64,000 bases of DNA from Thelonectria olida (taxonomy: Eukaryota > Ascomycota > Sordariomycetes > Hypocreales > Nectriaceae). Under the pieces are notes generated by a model. It was not told the origin of the DNA. It saw only the letters and a program-made list of their open reading frames with translations, and did no database searches. Numbering within the stretch: the first letter of the stretch is position 1; the number at the start of each line of letters is the position of its first letter. A program made the translations under genes and the position numbers. Shown piece after piece: positions 12,258-24,235 of the stretch. The DNA lies in the NCBI GenBank assembly GCA_020736575.1, contig JAGPYM010000009.1:868001-932000 (forward strand), read 5' to 3'.

Positions 12258-13258
12258 GGTGAGGGTGGTGCGGTAGACGAGATAGACGTGGTGTGGAAGA
12301 CGATCGGTGTTCGGGGTTCGAGAATTCGAGGGGGCGCGAGGACAGATGAAGCTTTAATAACCACGCCGCCGAGATAGGACCATTGTCGGATGACTAGTAC
12401 AGAGAAAGAAGGAGTCGCAACTTCAAATAGGAGAAGTGTGTAATGAATGCGCTTTTGCCAACGGCTGTGGTGACACTATGGACGTCGAATAGTTTCGCGA
12501 CCGGCCTCATTTGATTGTCGGCTGCGGCTTAGGTAACGGGAGAATTGGCCTCGGCACGGGGAACAGAAGCAGCAACCCGCACCGCAACAAGCATCCGCGC
12601 TTGCACAAGCATCCCGCATTTTTCGGAGCTGGACTGCCCGAGGATTGCGCCCCCCAGTCAGGTCGGCTACGTGCCTGTACCTTGTAATTAGGTAGGTACC
12701 TTAGGTAGAGTACCGTTGGTCACCGCCTTCCATTCCCAATTGAACGTTTTCAGAACCGAGCTTTGTCCGGCTTTCCGTCAATCCACCTCGTTTCGCTGAA
12801 TCCATGCTGAGAAGAGTCTCGTGAAGGTGGCTCAACACTAAATTTCTCTACGTGGCGCAAGATGGCTGTTGTGGCTGCGCGTGACAAGGAGCGCATGGGC
12901 CATTCTTCATTGCAACCCCCACCCCCACCTCCGCCCCCCACATGCATCACAACCCCACCAATTCCATCACATCGCCAACCGGCAGGTTCGCACGAAGAGA
13001 CGGAAATGCACCCGAAACCGGGGAGACATGCACGCTCTCTGACGTATCCTTCTCCCTCCATCTCGCTCTCTGCTTCTTGCGAAACCTGTCCTGTTTGGTT
13101 GACTCGTATCTCGGCTATCTATATCTTTTACAAGATCTGGGCATTTTCCTGTTTGTGGGGTAGTGAATTTGATTGATACCCTTATCTTCGGAAACCGTTT
13201 TTGAAGCTTCCCCCTCTACACCTTTAAACCCCGCGGCACCGCCAGACCTCAATCCAAA
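12258..13258. promoter_or_regulatory. Divergent intergenic region PEX6 / dehydrogenase
   Basis: About 1 kb between two divergent starts, so it must hold both promoters. It contains a TAGGTAGGTACC-type cluster at about 12690-12711 and a C-rich run near 12917-12940. I see no gene; the 103-104-codon frames on both strands at 12750-13176 overlap each other and are low complexity. Confidence 0.6.
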
Positions 13259-14475
13259 ATGGGCTCGAGAATCAAGGTTTTGATTTTGGGCGAGATCAAT
13301 CAGTATGTCAAACCCCCCAGAAAAGCTTCTCCTTCTGGCATGGTTTGACAAACAGCTAACATCTCTCCTCCAGCGCTCACAGGGCCTGGAACGCGCTATC
13401 CTCCATCGCCGATGTCGTCACTCCAAAAGCTACCAACCGCCAGGACTTCCTCACCGAAGCTCGTTCCGGAGCCTTTGACGACGTCGTTGCCACATATCGC
13501 ACCTTCTCTTCCGTCAAAATCACCGGCCGCATTGACTCGGAGCTTCTTGATTCGTTGCCCAAGTCCCTCAAGTTCATCTGCCACAATGGTGAGAGGCCTA
13601 CGTTATAGAAAGCTGAAGAATGGAATCAAATACTAAACCGTATTGCCGAAAAGGTGCTGGCTACGATCAAATCGACGTCCCCGCCTGCACCTCGCATTCA
13701 GTCCATGTCTCTAATACCCCCCACGCCGTCGACGATTCCACCGCCGACCTCACCATCTGGCTGCTCCTCGGCGCCCTACGCAATCTGCCCACCTCAATGG
13801 CATCTCTCCGCAAAGGAGACTGGCGCGGCAAACCACTCCCACGCCTAGGCCGTGATCCACAGGGCAAGGTGCTCGGTATTCTAGGCATGGGAGGCATCGG
13901 ACGCAACGTTGCGCGCAAGGCTCGTGCCTTTGGCATGACTATTCGTTACCATAACCGCTCGCAACTAAGTCCAGAGTTGGAAGATGGAGCTGAGTATGTC
14001 GACTTTGAGACATTGCTCAGAGAGAGTGATGTTCTGAGCTTAAACCTCCCCCTGAACGTAAGTTAACTAACAGCTCTATTCATCTTCAACTGCTACTTCC
14101 CCTCAAGAATAGCCATTGACGCCTAAACAATAGCCCAAAACCCGCCATATAATCTCAACTCCTCAATTCGCCCTCATGAAACCGGGCATCGTCATCGTCA
14201 ACACCGCCCGCGGTGCCGTCATGGACGAAGCCGCCCTCGTCACAGCCCTTGAGAGCGGCCAAGTCGCCAGTATCGGCCTAGACGTATACGAGAACGAGCC
14301 CGAGATTCATCCAGGTCTTGTAACCAACGAAAGCGTCCTCTTAGTTCCTCACATGGGCACCTGGACTGTTGAGACTGAGACCAAGATGGAAGAGTGGGCT
14401 ATCAGCAATGTGCGCTTGGCTCTCGAGACGGGGAAGTTAAAGAGCATTGTGCCAGAGCAAAAGGATTTGCAGTAG
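13259..14475 (+). CDS. D-isomer-specific 2-hydroxyacid dehydrogenase (glyoxylate reductase-like)
   Basis: Four exons, 13259-13302, 13374-13588, 13654-14057 and 14134-14475, giving 334 residues, the usual family length. It should reduce 2-keto acids such as glyoxylate or hydroxypyruvate with NAD(P)H. Visible marks: the substrate-side segment HNGAGYDQIDV, the dinucleotide fold GILGMGGIGRNVARKA, the catalytic Arg in NTARGAVMDE, the Glu in DVYENEPEIH and the His in VPHMGTW. All three introns are 65-76 nt with GTATGT, GTGAGA or GTAAGT donors, and the joins restore the conserved motifs exactly. The substrate cannot be read from sequence alone. It diverges from PEX6 and converges on SAH1. Confidence 0.92.
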
Positions 14476-15180
14476 ACGTCGAGAAGCCCAGATTTGCATG
14501 GGTGTGTTAGAGAATCAAAGGACTTGATGAATGCAGCATTGTTTGTTCGGTATTAGAAGAAGAGTTGATAGACACAGGTATTCAAGAAATAAAAGCTTCA
14601 AGATTCACATTACTCCTCCAGGTACTAATTAGATACAGTAGGAAAGAAAACAACGCTTCGAACGTATCATTTGGAGCAACTCAGATCGCCACAACATCAA
14701 TAGAAACATATTTCGAGAGTAAAATTCTTCTTTTAAAAATCTACTCTATCCTAGCCACGGTTGACGGGCTCTTTGTGTGAGTTTCTAGCCCTTTCCTCTA
14801 TTTTAGGGGGCATCTCAGTACTGGAATCTATTCCATCAATGCATCCATCATCCATTCATGCCTCGAAGGGGGGGAATCGTGATTAGCAGAAAAGCCAACG
14901 CCATTTTGTTGAAAAAGCAAGATTTTTTATACCCCTTCCTGCACCTTGCAAATGAGCTGCCCTCGACTCAGGAGGAGCAACCCGAAAAAAGCAAACACAT
15001 AACAAAAAAGATCATGAATAAAACCGCAGGTCTCCTGGTAACTCTCGCAGCCCAGATGCCATGCAAGTTCACGCTGTTGAAACCAGGATTTTGCCAGTTG
15101 CCGTGTCGAAATAATGGGAAAAGTTCGTTACACGTAGGAATCCAGTTGAAGGACCCTTGGGTATGATTACATGAGTGCGC
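14476..15180. other. Convergent 3' intergenic region
   Basis: The 705 bases between the convergent stops of the dehydrogenase and SAH1 are AT-richer than their surroundings and have no supported frame. They probably hold the two 3' UTRs and poly(A) signals. Confidence 0.6.
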
Positions 15181-16530
15181 TTAGTAGCGGTAGATGTCGG
15201 CCTTGAAAGGACCCTCAGCAGGGAGACCGAGGTAGTCAGCCTGGACCTGGGTGAGGGTGCTGAGCTCGACATTGCAGTGGTCGAGGTGGAGACGAGCGAC
15301 TTCCTCGTCGAGAATCTTGGGCAGGACAAAGACGCCAACGTCGAGGGCGCCAGTCTTGGCGAACTCGACGTACTTCTTGCCCCAGGCCTCATCCTTGGCC
15401 TTGTAGAGGGCAATCTGGGCGAGGACCTGGTTGGTGAAGGAGCAGGACATGACGAAGGAGGAGTGGCCAGTGGCACAGCCAAGGTTGACAAGACGACCCT
15501 CGGCAAGGAGGATGATGTGACGGCCGCTCTTCATGAGGAAGCGGTCAACCTGGGGCTTGATGTTCTGGACGGAAGCGGCGTTGGCCTTGAGCCAGGCAAC
15601 GTCGATCTCAATATCGAAGTGACCAATGTTGCAGACAATGGCGTCGTTGGGCATAGCCTCGAAGTGCTCGCCAGTGAGGATATCACGGCAGCCGGTGGTG
15701 GTGACGAAGATCTGGCCGACCTTGGCAGCCTTCTCCATGGTGGTGACCTGGTAGCCAGCCATGGCAGCCTGGAGGGCGTTGATGGGGTCGATCTCGGTGA
15801 CGAGGACACGGGCACCCATGCCGTGGAGAGCCATGGCGCAGCCCTTGCCGACATCACCGAATCCAGCGACGACGGCGATCTTGCCAGCAATCATGACATC
15901 GGTGGCACGCTTGATACCGTCAACGAGGGACTCACGGCAGCCGTAAAGGTTGTCGAACTTGGACTTGGTAACGGAGTCGTTGACGTTGATGGCGGGGACA
16001 AGGAGCTTGCCGTCCTTGAGCATGCGGTAGAGGTGGTGGACACCAGTGGTGGTCTCCTCAGAGACACCGAAGCAGTCCTTGAGCATCTCAGGGTACTTGT
16101 TGTGGACGAGGGTGGTCAAGTCACCACCGTCATCGAGGATGAGGTTGAGCTTGTTACCATCCTTGAAAGCCTGGAGTTGCTGCTCGAGGCACCAGTTGTA
16201 CTCCTCCTCGGTCTCACCCTTCCAGGCGAAGACAGGGACACCGGCGGCGGCAATGGCGGCAGCGGCGTGGTCTTGGGTGCTGAAGATGTTGCAGCTGGTC
16301 CAGGTGACCTCAGCACCAAGGGCAGTGAGGGTCTCGATGAGGACAGCGGTCTGGATGGTCATGTGAAGGCAGCCAGCAATGCGAGCACCGGCGAGGGGCT
16401 GATCGGTAGCGTACTTGGCACGGGTGGCCATGAGACCGGGCATCTCATTCTCGGCGAGCTCGATCTCCTTGCGGCCGAAGGCGGCGAGGGAGAGGTCAGC
16501 GACCTTGAACTTATGGGCGGGGGCAGACAT
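15181..16530 (-). CDS. SAH1: S-adenosyl-L-homocysteine hydrolase
   Basis: A single-exon protein of 449 residues. It hydrolyses S-adenosylhomocysteine to adenosine and homocysteine, which relieves product inhibition of methyltransferases; cytosolic homotetramer with bound NAD. Motifs: [13 protein letters not shown] and [15 protein letters not shown] at the substrate site, LDDGGD, the NAD fold [35 protein letters not shown] and the family C-terminus ending KADIYRY. The start used is [16 protein letters not shown] at 16530; the frame is open further upstream, but that stretch is a pyrimidine-rich leader and unlike the family. Strong codon bias, which also produces a long antisense frame, fits high expression. 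Confidence 0.97.
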   Translation of the reverse strand: MSAPAHKFKVADLSLAAFGRKEIELAENEMPGLMATRAKYATDQPLAGARIAGCLHMTIQTAVLIETLTALGAEVTWTSCNIFSTQDHAAAAIAAAGVPVFAWKGETEEEYNWCLEQQLQAFKDGNKLNLILDDGGDLTTLVHNKYPEMLKDCFGVSEETTTGVHHLYRMLKDGKLLVPAINVNDSVTKSKFDNLYGCRESLVDGIKRATDVMIAGKIAVVAGFGDVGKGCAMALHGMGARVLVTEIDPINALQAAMAGYQVTTMEKAAKVGQIFVTTTGCRDILTGEHFEAMPNDAIVCNIGHFDIEIDVAWLKANAASVQNIKPQVDRFLMKSGRHIILLAEGRLVNLGCATGHSSFVMSCSFTNQVLAQIALYKAKDEAWGKKYVEFAKTGALDVGVFVLPKILDEEVARLHLDHCNVELSTLTQVQADYLGLPAEGPFKADIYRY

Positions 16531-16640
16531 GGTGGCTTGTTTTGGGAAGGAGAATGAGGAGAGAGAAACGGAATGAAGAGAAAGGAAGAGAGGAAAAGAG
16601 AAGAGGATGAGAGGGAGGAACACGAGAGGTTAAAAAAGCC
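16531..16640 (-). promoter_or_regulatory. Pyrimidine-rich leader of SAH1
   Basis: On the minus strand the 110 bases before the SAH1 ATG are almost pure C/T with few purines. Such CT-rich tracts near transcription start sites are typical of strongly expressed genes in filamentous fungi. No experimental start site is implied. Confidence 0.6.
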
Positions 16641-18350
16641 AGAGAAGAGAAGGTGTTGAGGAGGACGAAGGAGTGATAAGATGGGGGAGGTGGGGCAATT
16701 GCTTCAATCTCCCAACACCATTGGCCGAGAGGGTGGCAGTGAAGGTGCCTGAAGAGGGGAGGAGGAAGGGAGGGGCAGAGGCCGAAGGAGGGAGGGGTTG
16801 GTGGGCTCCTTCCTCTGCCGCTGTTTGGTGGCCGGGGCGCCAAAAAGTGGACGGTTCTGTTTTTTAGTGGACTCGGCATGGGTGGGTTGGGCGGTGAGGG
16901 GCGTGAGAGGCGGCACAAAAGGAGGGGCAGCAGGATTTTTTTGCTCCGAACTGAAGAGGGGCGGGGAGGTTTTTTGGTCTGCCGAGTCGATTCAAGCCAT
17001 TGAAGATAATGGAAGATGGATGATTTCAATGTTGCTTTAGATACAAGTGTATTTTTGATCTGGCCGTTAGGAGGTCGCTTTCGAGCTTGGCAATTCACTC
17101 GCAGGACGCTGAACAATAATGCAGTCTCACTAGTGGTGGCGGGGGGATCACTTCAGATGCAATCCGGACTTCCAGCCTGCTGCCGTTGTGCATCTTCAAC
17201 AAGCGGGCGGCGAAAAAGAGGAACCAAGCGCCAGGCGTATTCGTAACAGCCTGGAGCTAGCTGACCAGCCTGTTCTGCCGGGCTGTGAATACGGGAACCG
17301 TTGCCCATAGCAATATTTTTTTCTGCGAGACCACGTTGAGTTTTCGAGGTCAGCGACTGGGCTAGTCGAATTCTCGAGTCACTCTCGGAGTTTTATGACT
17401 TTTCTTCGGAGTGTTCCTGCGGCCTTTTCCCACGGATTTTGTCTCTCTAGTTATTCAATGAATGTGACTGTACGTCTAGTGTTCCCCTGACCGGGGCTGA
17501 GCTGTGTTTTGTCCCGTATCACCTCTGCTATGTTCCTCCAACACCCTGTACATTGTTTCTGCTCCCAGAAACCCCCCGCTTCGGAATCCGAAAAGCGCGT
17601 GCCGCAGCAACCCCCGCTTCGAGCTGGGCCCTTGTAGCCAAAAGATCCTCCTCCTCGGCTGCTAGAGACCAGGTTTCTCAGGCAAGGCAGCTGAATGGCG
17701 TGCCGCATCAGTCTCACTGTCTCTGGAACCACACGACAATCCTCCGACATCAAATAGATCTCGCACTCCGAAGGGACTTGGCCCTGTCTCAACAGACGAG
17801 ACCTGTCTCGTCCAAAATACGAAGCTTCCCAGTTTCCTCCTCTTGCTACGTAATATTTGGTGGTCTACTCCGACTAATTAAGCGCTGCTAAGGCCGGCTT
17901 GCACCGACTGCTCACTTCCCGATTGGGCCACGGCGTGGTATGATATGATTGGTTTCCTTTGTATTCATCCCCAGGCGTGGTTCATCAGTCTTGCGGCCAC
18001 TTCCTTAAGAAGGACTCGTCGTCAAGTTCAGTTATATACCAAGATAGGTTGCAAGCCCCCTCGCAAACCTATATCCTTACTCCATCTCGAGGGCTTGAGT
18101 GAGCTCTCTCTTGAGCCAGGGCATATCCAAACCACACGTGGAATCATGGTTGCATCATCCCAACATCATCACTGCTCCTGGTCTCTGATGTCTGCTTTTA
18201 AGTGTTCCTCTCTGTCTCAACGCTGTAAATCTAGACCAGCACTCAATTATTCCACATTGTCCGGAACGCCGCCAATGCAAACCATCACTGAGCGTCTCAT
18301 TTTCCCAAAATTCCCTCGAGACACCGCATTTCCCTTATCCAGCTATCCGT
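16641..18350. other. Intergenic region upstream of SAH1
   Basis: About 1.7 kb with no supported gene. The part next to SAH1 is G/A-rich on the plus strand and should contain its promoter. Frames at 17451-17891 on both strands are antisense to each other and unrecognised. The right end is the 3' flank of eIF3h. Confidence 0.55.
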
Positions 18351-19581
18351 CTATTTCGGCAACAAGTTCTCCCTCACGGCAAACATCTTGGCACTGACGT
18401 TTGCTGTGAATCCATCAACCTGCTTGCTGTACTGTTCCACCTGCTTCGCGTTAAGCATACCCTCCAGTCTGCTAGGCTCCTGGGGCAGCTTGAATAGTCT
18501 CTGCCACTCATCCTCGGGAAGGAGGGTCTGCTTGGCCGCAGCGCGTTGAGCGTTCTCAGCCTTGCGCTTAGTCTGCCATTGTGTAATCTTGGCCTGCTCT
18601 CGGCCAAGTTGTCGCTGGTAGAACTGGAAGTTGTTGAGGTCGGTGTAATGCGACTCGATGCTTTCCAATAGGAGGTCGCAGGTCTTCTCGAGGAAGGGAT
18701 CAATCGCCACGTCCAAAGCGTCGATGGAGGGGTACAGCGGGGGCTTGACCGTCTCGCGGTTGAGGTCGGCCAGTGACGTGGGTTGCTCAACTTCGCCATT
18801 GACAGGACCAGTGGGAATCTGGTGCAAGAAGGTGGTAAGGAGGTGGGAGTTGTGCACGGTAATGGGGTACTCGACAAGGATATCCTTGAAGGAGAGCTTC
18901 GACTTTTGCAGGCTGTGTATTCACGCAAGTCAGTCCATGTGCCAAATCCCATCTTCAATATCGGATAACTCACGTTTCAGTTGTGAACTTGCCCTCCTTG
19001 TAGGCGGCCATAAAGGCGGGGGAGAGACGGAATGCCCGGAAGGTCAGGTTACCCTGGGAGCTCTTGCTGGCATCATAGACCAGGGCGACAGTGCTCTCGT
19101 TGTCCTTCTGGTAGTGGACCATGTTCTCAACGAAGCTCATGTTGAGGAAGTTGCCCATGGTCGCGCTGGTATACCAACCGACATTGTTGGCATCGACGTT
19201 GACCTCCTTCAGGTGTCGGATCATCTCGTTCTGGTAGGTAATGTTGGACTTCTGTCGGGGAGCAGCGGAGGCGAGCAGCGAGGTGTCGCCCTGGTGGTCG
19301 GCGGCGTTGGAGCCATCGACGGTGGGGAAGGGGAAGGTGTTGGTGACCTCGAGGAGACCGTCACGGTCCATACCGACGATCGAACCGGTCGCATACGAAG
19401 GGAAAGCCGAGGAACAGTGCTTGGCAATCTTCATGATGACCTACAGGCTCGCGGTTAATACTACCACTCATCTCTCATACCTCATGAGGGGAGCCCCAAG
19501 GTGGGGCGGGGCATTTGGACTCACCAAAGCCTCGACCTGAACGGCCTGGAAGGACACTTCCTTGGGAACGGCGTCGCCCAT
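18351..19581 (-). CDS. eIF3h: Translation initiation factor eIF3 subunit H
   Basis: Three exons, 19525-19581, 18974-19440 and 18351-18912, giving 361 residues. eIF3h is a subunit of the octameric eIF3 core that helps assemble the 43S pre-initiation complex. Residues 8-150 form an MPN domain ([19 protein letters not shown], then [21 protein letters not shown]). The JAMM zinc-ligand motif of proteolytic MPN proteins is absent, as expected for this structural subunit. The C-terminal half is helical and charged, including [22 protein letters not shown]. Length and order fit the family. The short first exon of 19 codons is supported by the MPN start and a clean phase-0 junction. Confidence 0.93.
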
Positions 19582-20421
19582 TTTGACAGAGATTCGGAGG
19601 AATATTCACGGATTCGCGGGAGACGGAGAGACGTTCGGCGCTAGGATCGCGAGTCGAGCGGGTGGTGTTGTAAATTCCTCGGGGCTCGGGGCTCTGGAAG
19701 TGGGAATATCGAAACTTTTCGATACGATTTGTGGGCGTTGTGGGATGAAGGCGGTGGGCGGCGGCAGATTTCCTATTCCGGCGCGAGTTGCTCTGTGAAC
19801 CTCACCCCTCCACACGGAGACTTGGCGCATTCACAATATTGCCAGGGTTGTTTATCTGATCTTCCTGATGACGGTCTCTTTGATGACGCCGAAAAATAAC
19901 ATCTTCGTTCGTCTTCGCGCTTTCATGTAGTTCGCCTTTTTCCATAGTTGACCGAACTACTATTTCCCATGCCTCGAACGAGTGTTTGAGTTGTCAACAA
20001 CGCCACGCTGAAGCACTCACACCAGGCCAGAATTCACAGGTGAATCGTTAGCCCGAACCACTCATTCACAAGCACCTGTATATGTACATTACAGAACTGA
20101 TGGAATTCTCTCAAATCAAGTGCGCCTTTATTTTTTCTCTAAGCCCTATTTTCCTCATTATTCATCATCTTGGCGTCTTCCGCCAAAGACTTGTCATGTC
20201 ATAGCCCTATAACCTCCCACATAACCCAATTCATTAGACAGACTTGAAGAGCCTGATCCAACCCGACCCCAAATCTGCCTCGCTTTTAGTGAGCAGAGCA
20301 GTATGGTGCCAGCAAATCCGGCAACGCAGAGTCTCTACCGATCCCATGAACAGAACCTTCTTAGCCTCTTGAATCATTCACAAGATGACGACACTCCTCC
20401 ACAAGAGTGCAGCATCAAAGC
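19582..20421. other. Intergenic region, eIF3h promoter side
   Basis: The 840 bases upstream of eIF3h and downstream of the next minus-strand gene. I see no frame or RNA gene. It should contain the eIF3h promoter. Confidence 0.55.
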
Positions 20422-21153
20422 TCACTCCTGCCATGGGATAATGTCCCACGAGTCCACACCATCCCGGATGATTAGGCGGTGTTGATCAATCTTCCAGAAG
20501 GCATACATGGCACGAGTCGCGCCTGCAGCTTCTCGATGCGCCGGTCCTCGACCTCCATTCTTGGCGTCCTCCCTCGACCTCCAGATGCAAGTGGCCAAGT
20601 TCCGCAACTCCGAGTCCGGCTCTCCAAACCAGTATCTGATCCTTGTCAGCCACGAAACGCCCTCACATACATGAAATGCACTGCTTGTTGCAAGGGGCAG
20701 AGGTACTCACTTTAGAAAGCCACCGCTGGCCACCGCCTCAGCATGTGCGGCCTTGTCTAGGCGGCCGAGATCGGCGTACACCGTGTTGGTCTTGATTTGC
20801 GATCGGAAAGCCACAATGTAGAAGGATGTCTCTCTGAACCCCCTGCCCGTCTCGTCAGTCAGTCGCTTGAGTTCGGAAATGACTTCGGGCCAGTTGAACG
20901 AGTCGACGTAGGGCGAAGTCGCGTAGTCTTCCCGGAGAACTCGGAACTTGGTCAGGGCTCTTGCAAGGAGAGCGTTTTCGTTGTCGAGGGTTTCCAGATC
21001 AGCCAGATGAGGCTGCTCCGTGTATGGCGACTGGATCAGATAACGGCCGTTTATCAGAAAGTCGTCCTGGATCTCCCGGACTTGAACTTCCTCGGGGGCC
21101 TTGAAGCTGCCGAGGTCTGCCACCTGGAGGGTCTGAACTTCGACGGATGCCAT
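20422..21153 (-). CDS. Conserved fungal protein, UPF0643-like
   Basis: Two exons, 20711-21153 and 20422-20641 (69-nt intron, phase 2), giving 220 residues. The joined text reads FLKIRYWFGEPDSELRN across the splice site, and the second half contains ELRNLATCIWRSREDA and RLIIRDGVDSWDI. I recognise this as the uncharacterised fungal family UPF0643, from memory of its conserved WFG.PD.ELRNLA and WRSREDA segments; this is a recollection, not a search. There is no signal peptide, membrane segment or catalytic motif. The start is MASVEVQTLQV at 21153; the open frame extends upstream without another plausible ATG. Function unknown. Confidence 0.75.
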
Positions 21154-22453
21154 TTTTGTGGTGAAGAGTGTCTCGTAACAAAAATGTTTGTGTTGTCTGA
21201 CTTTGTGCCGAATCAATTGGCACAGAAAACGATCGGGATACTAGTGAAGAATGTGTGATATGGTGAGGAGGGCTAGAGAAGAAGTGAAACTGCAAGAACA
21301 AGATCCCCTCCCCTCCACAACAGCAAGCGGCCGGGCATTTTATTACATGACTTACGACACCAGGCCCAGGAACCCGCCCCTTCTTCCCCTCGTGTCTTCT
21401 TAGGCCATCAGAGCATGGAATAACGAGCTAAATGACACCATCCCGGCGCAACTTATTCGTACACCCGCAAGTGTGGGCCAGCTAGTCTCCTGTCAAAGGG
21501 TCTTCCGGCAACCTTGTTGGTGCGGTGCGCGGGTTATCGGCCATGGAGCGGATTCAAGCCCGACAACGGCCCTTCGGCCTTGGCCGAGCTGGGAAAAAAT
21601 TTCAGGTGTCAATTGCCGAAGTGTGCGAGTGCCCTTATCTCGCATATTGCTGAGGAACTTGGAGGGAGGGATACTGTCACTCCCACAGTAGCATTGTCAT
21701 GTATGTCTGGGTCGTACGAACTCAATCTCTCGAGTGCAAATCGCAACACCCGTACACATCACCAAGGACGACAACAACAGCAGCAGCAACAACAACAACA
21801 ACAACAACAAGGAGCCATTACCACATGGAAGCGATATTTCCCGTTTCCCCTCCCCTTTGGCCCGAGGGGAGATTGCTTCACCGCTCCAGGAACAACTCGG
21901 GCAATTGAGCTTTTTGAAAAGATAGGAAAGCAAGGATTCAACGTACGTAAATCGGATGCAGGGCTCAGCAACGCGGGCGCCCTGTGCAGAAAGCCGCTAA
22001 AATGGCGACAAGTCTACTGCGTGCCGTCTTTTCAAGCTGCATATATATCATTGGAACCCACACCCTGGCTCACCCCTGGTTCTTGTCGTCGTCGCCTTCC
22101 GCGTGGATGGGCTCGCAGATACGAGTACGCCGGATGTTTGGCAATGAACGTCTCTCTGGTCTGGTGGAATGTGTACATGCAGCCAAGGTAGACTTTTATG
22201 CTTTTAAACGATGAGCCGAGTTGGTCTAGGTAACCGCGTCAGGCGCCACAAGGATGTCGACATTCATCCTCGGGGCTCCCACTGTCTCTTGTTGATCTGT
22301 TGCTGTGGGCGGGCGGTGTGAGCGCCATGTTGTGCTCCCCCTGTGCCAATATGCCCGTCTCCCGTCCCCTAACAAATTCCGCGGCTTGGGCGTGTGTGAC
22401 AGTCCGTCCTCAACATCACCAACCACTTCTGCATGTCTAAATACAGCCTTGCC
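21154..22453. other. Intergenic region with CAG/CAA repeat
   Basis: About 1.3 kb upstream of the UPF0643-like gene and downstream of the SAM carrier gene. A plus-strand open frame (21514-22191) crosses a CAG/CAA repeat and would encode a 13-Gln run. It starts at TTG, has no recognisable domain, and competing frames run through the same repeat, so I do not call it a gene. Confidence 0.5.
21771..21810 (+). repeat. CAA/CAG trinucleotide microsatellite
   Basis: A 40-base run of CAA and CAG triplets. In one plus frame it reads poly-Gln, in another poly-Asn or poly-Thr. It lies in DNA with no supported gene. Confidence 0.9.
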
Positions 22454-23555
22454 TTACATCTCAACATCATCTACGTCTTCATGACGTCCATTTAACCATT
22501 CCTTGGCCATCTCATACGTCCCCAGATATAACCCACTCCCTAGCATTGTCCATCCCGACCGCAGAGCCGCACCCCGAAAGAACCCCCACGCTCCTCGCTC
22601 GACATACACTTCGCGCGCCACCGCCCACGCCCTCTTATTCGCCTGTTTCCCTTGCATCTCCGCCGAGACCTGGTTCTGTTCCTGAGATCCCGCACTTAGC
22701 ATCATCCGCGTCTTGACCACATCGCTCGGAGTGGTAATGAACGCAGCCACCGCCCCCGCGCCCCCCGCGCTGCACCCAGTTACTAGACCCGTTTCTAGAA
22801 GATTTCTCGTCGAAATCCCCCGACCTGCAGATGAACCATCGGCGGCACCCCTTCGATCGCGATACTCCCAGACCCGCGCCCGCACGTGCTCGAAAATCGG
22901 AAACTGGAGGGCCGTGAATGGGAGGTTGCGCGCGACGAGGGCCGAGTACCCCGTGAAGAGGCGTCGCGATGCCCCAGCACCCCCAAGCTGGCGGAAGGCC
23001 CGCACTGATGTGGATGGCGATGCCTTTTCCCCGGGACGGCCTTTCTCTGTGCGGATCATTTGGGCGTTTTGCTTGATGACCTCTGCCGGGGCCAGAACGA
23101 GGCAGGATGCCAGCTCGGCCAATGCAGATGCGGATGAGTGCATTAGAGGAGCTGGCAGCCCCGTCGTCCCGATTACCCGCTTTGCATACTCATATGTCGA
23201 GAAGAACAACCCAGCTGAGTTTCGTGTTAGACAAGGCCATAGGTTCATGGCCGAGAGTGACCTGATCTATCACACAAACCTGCAGGCAACGTAGCCAAGA
23301 TGACGCTCCCGACGCCCTGATAGAGGCCTCGGAGAACCGGAACCTTTTGCGTCGAGCTTGATACATAGGTTTTAACATAGTCCTGGCTCTGGTACCTGGT
23401 CTTCAAGGTATCAAGAGGATACACCAAGAGGTCGACCGTAAATGCGGCAATGGCCCCGGCCTGGATATCGTTCGAGTGTGAGCCGTGGTGGTCTGATCTG
23501 ATGGTGCAGGACGCTGGAGCCGTCGCCCGGCACTTACTGCATAGATCTCGATCAT
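22454..23555 (-). CDS. PET8: Mitochondrial S-adenosylmethionine carrier
   Basis: Three exons, 23538-23555, 23280-23460 and 22454-23214, giving 319 residues. It belongs to the six-helix mitochondrial carrier family (SLC25). The three signatures are PLDTLKTR in repeat 1, PAEVIKQNAQ in repeat 2 and TPSDVVKTRMM in repeat 3. The repeat-2 form PxEVxKQxAQ is characteristic of SAM carriers, which exchange cytosolic SAM for matrix SAH. The first exon has only six codons and is joined at GTAAGT to an exon starting AGAIAAFTVDLLVYP. The second junction restores LATLPAAGLFFSTYEYAK. Residues around the first helix are short compared with some homologues, so the first exon is the least certain part. Confidence 0.85.
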
Positions 23556-24235
23556 CGTATCGACCCAAGATCAGATTTCCCACGCCTTGCTTGCCAAAAT
23601 ATGTGCTGTCGGTGTTCTTGCAGGCATTCGTCTTGCTTGAGCCGAGTTTAAATGCAACTCCGACTCTGTGGTGATGTCATGTACAGTGTGTCGCATACTG
23701 TACCTAGCCTAAGGTGTTTTCCTACAATATGGCATCCAGCTGGGAAGACGCCACTTCCAAGGCATGCGTCATGACTCCAACGAGGAATCGACAACTTTTT
23801 CATAGTGATACTTTTGAAGTGGTCGATGCGAGTTTTTGCTTCCATCCCAACTCGAGCCAATATCAGTTTCGTAATTCGCTGTCTCTCATTGGCTCGTCAA
23901 TTCTCAACTAACACTGTCGCACATTAGCTTCCGACGCCAATCAATGAGACCATGTTATCAAAAAAGAGCCACACAACGTTAAGATGGACGAATTTGAGTA
24001 ATTATCTGAGGGGTTCAATACATCATTTTTCGTTCATATTACCGGTGCGTATCAACTCATGCGAGGATCGCCATCCTACATATGTACATTTCCCGCAGAC
24101 CAAATACCCCCCCACGCTTTGTGCACTCCATTTCTATAACGACTCCAAAAGCCCCATGATCCCAAAATGCTTGCGTTTCCTGCCTCTATATTTCCCATAC
24201 TCTATGCCCAAACCCATTCGCGCTGCTGAAAACGA
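23556..24235. other. Intergenic region
   Basis: The 680 bases between the SAM carrier start and the stop of the next minus-strand gene. AT-rich, with no supported frame. It should hold the carrier promoter and the phosphatase 3' UTR. Confidence 0.55.

Noticed and set aside
12301..12330. Possible tRNA B-box-like text (GGTTCGAG)
   Set aside because: No matching A-box or foldable cloverleaf around it.
15175..16557. 460-codon plus-strand open frame antisense to SAH1
   Set aside because: The minus strand encodes a complete, unmistakable SAH hydrolase; strong codon bias removes stops from the opposite frame. The plus product is Val/Leu/Gly/Asp-rich and unlike any family.
21514..22191. 225-codon frame with a poly-Gln run
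   Set aside because: Starts at TTG, contains no domain, and the Gln run is a microsatellite that also keeps other frames open.
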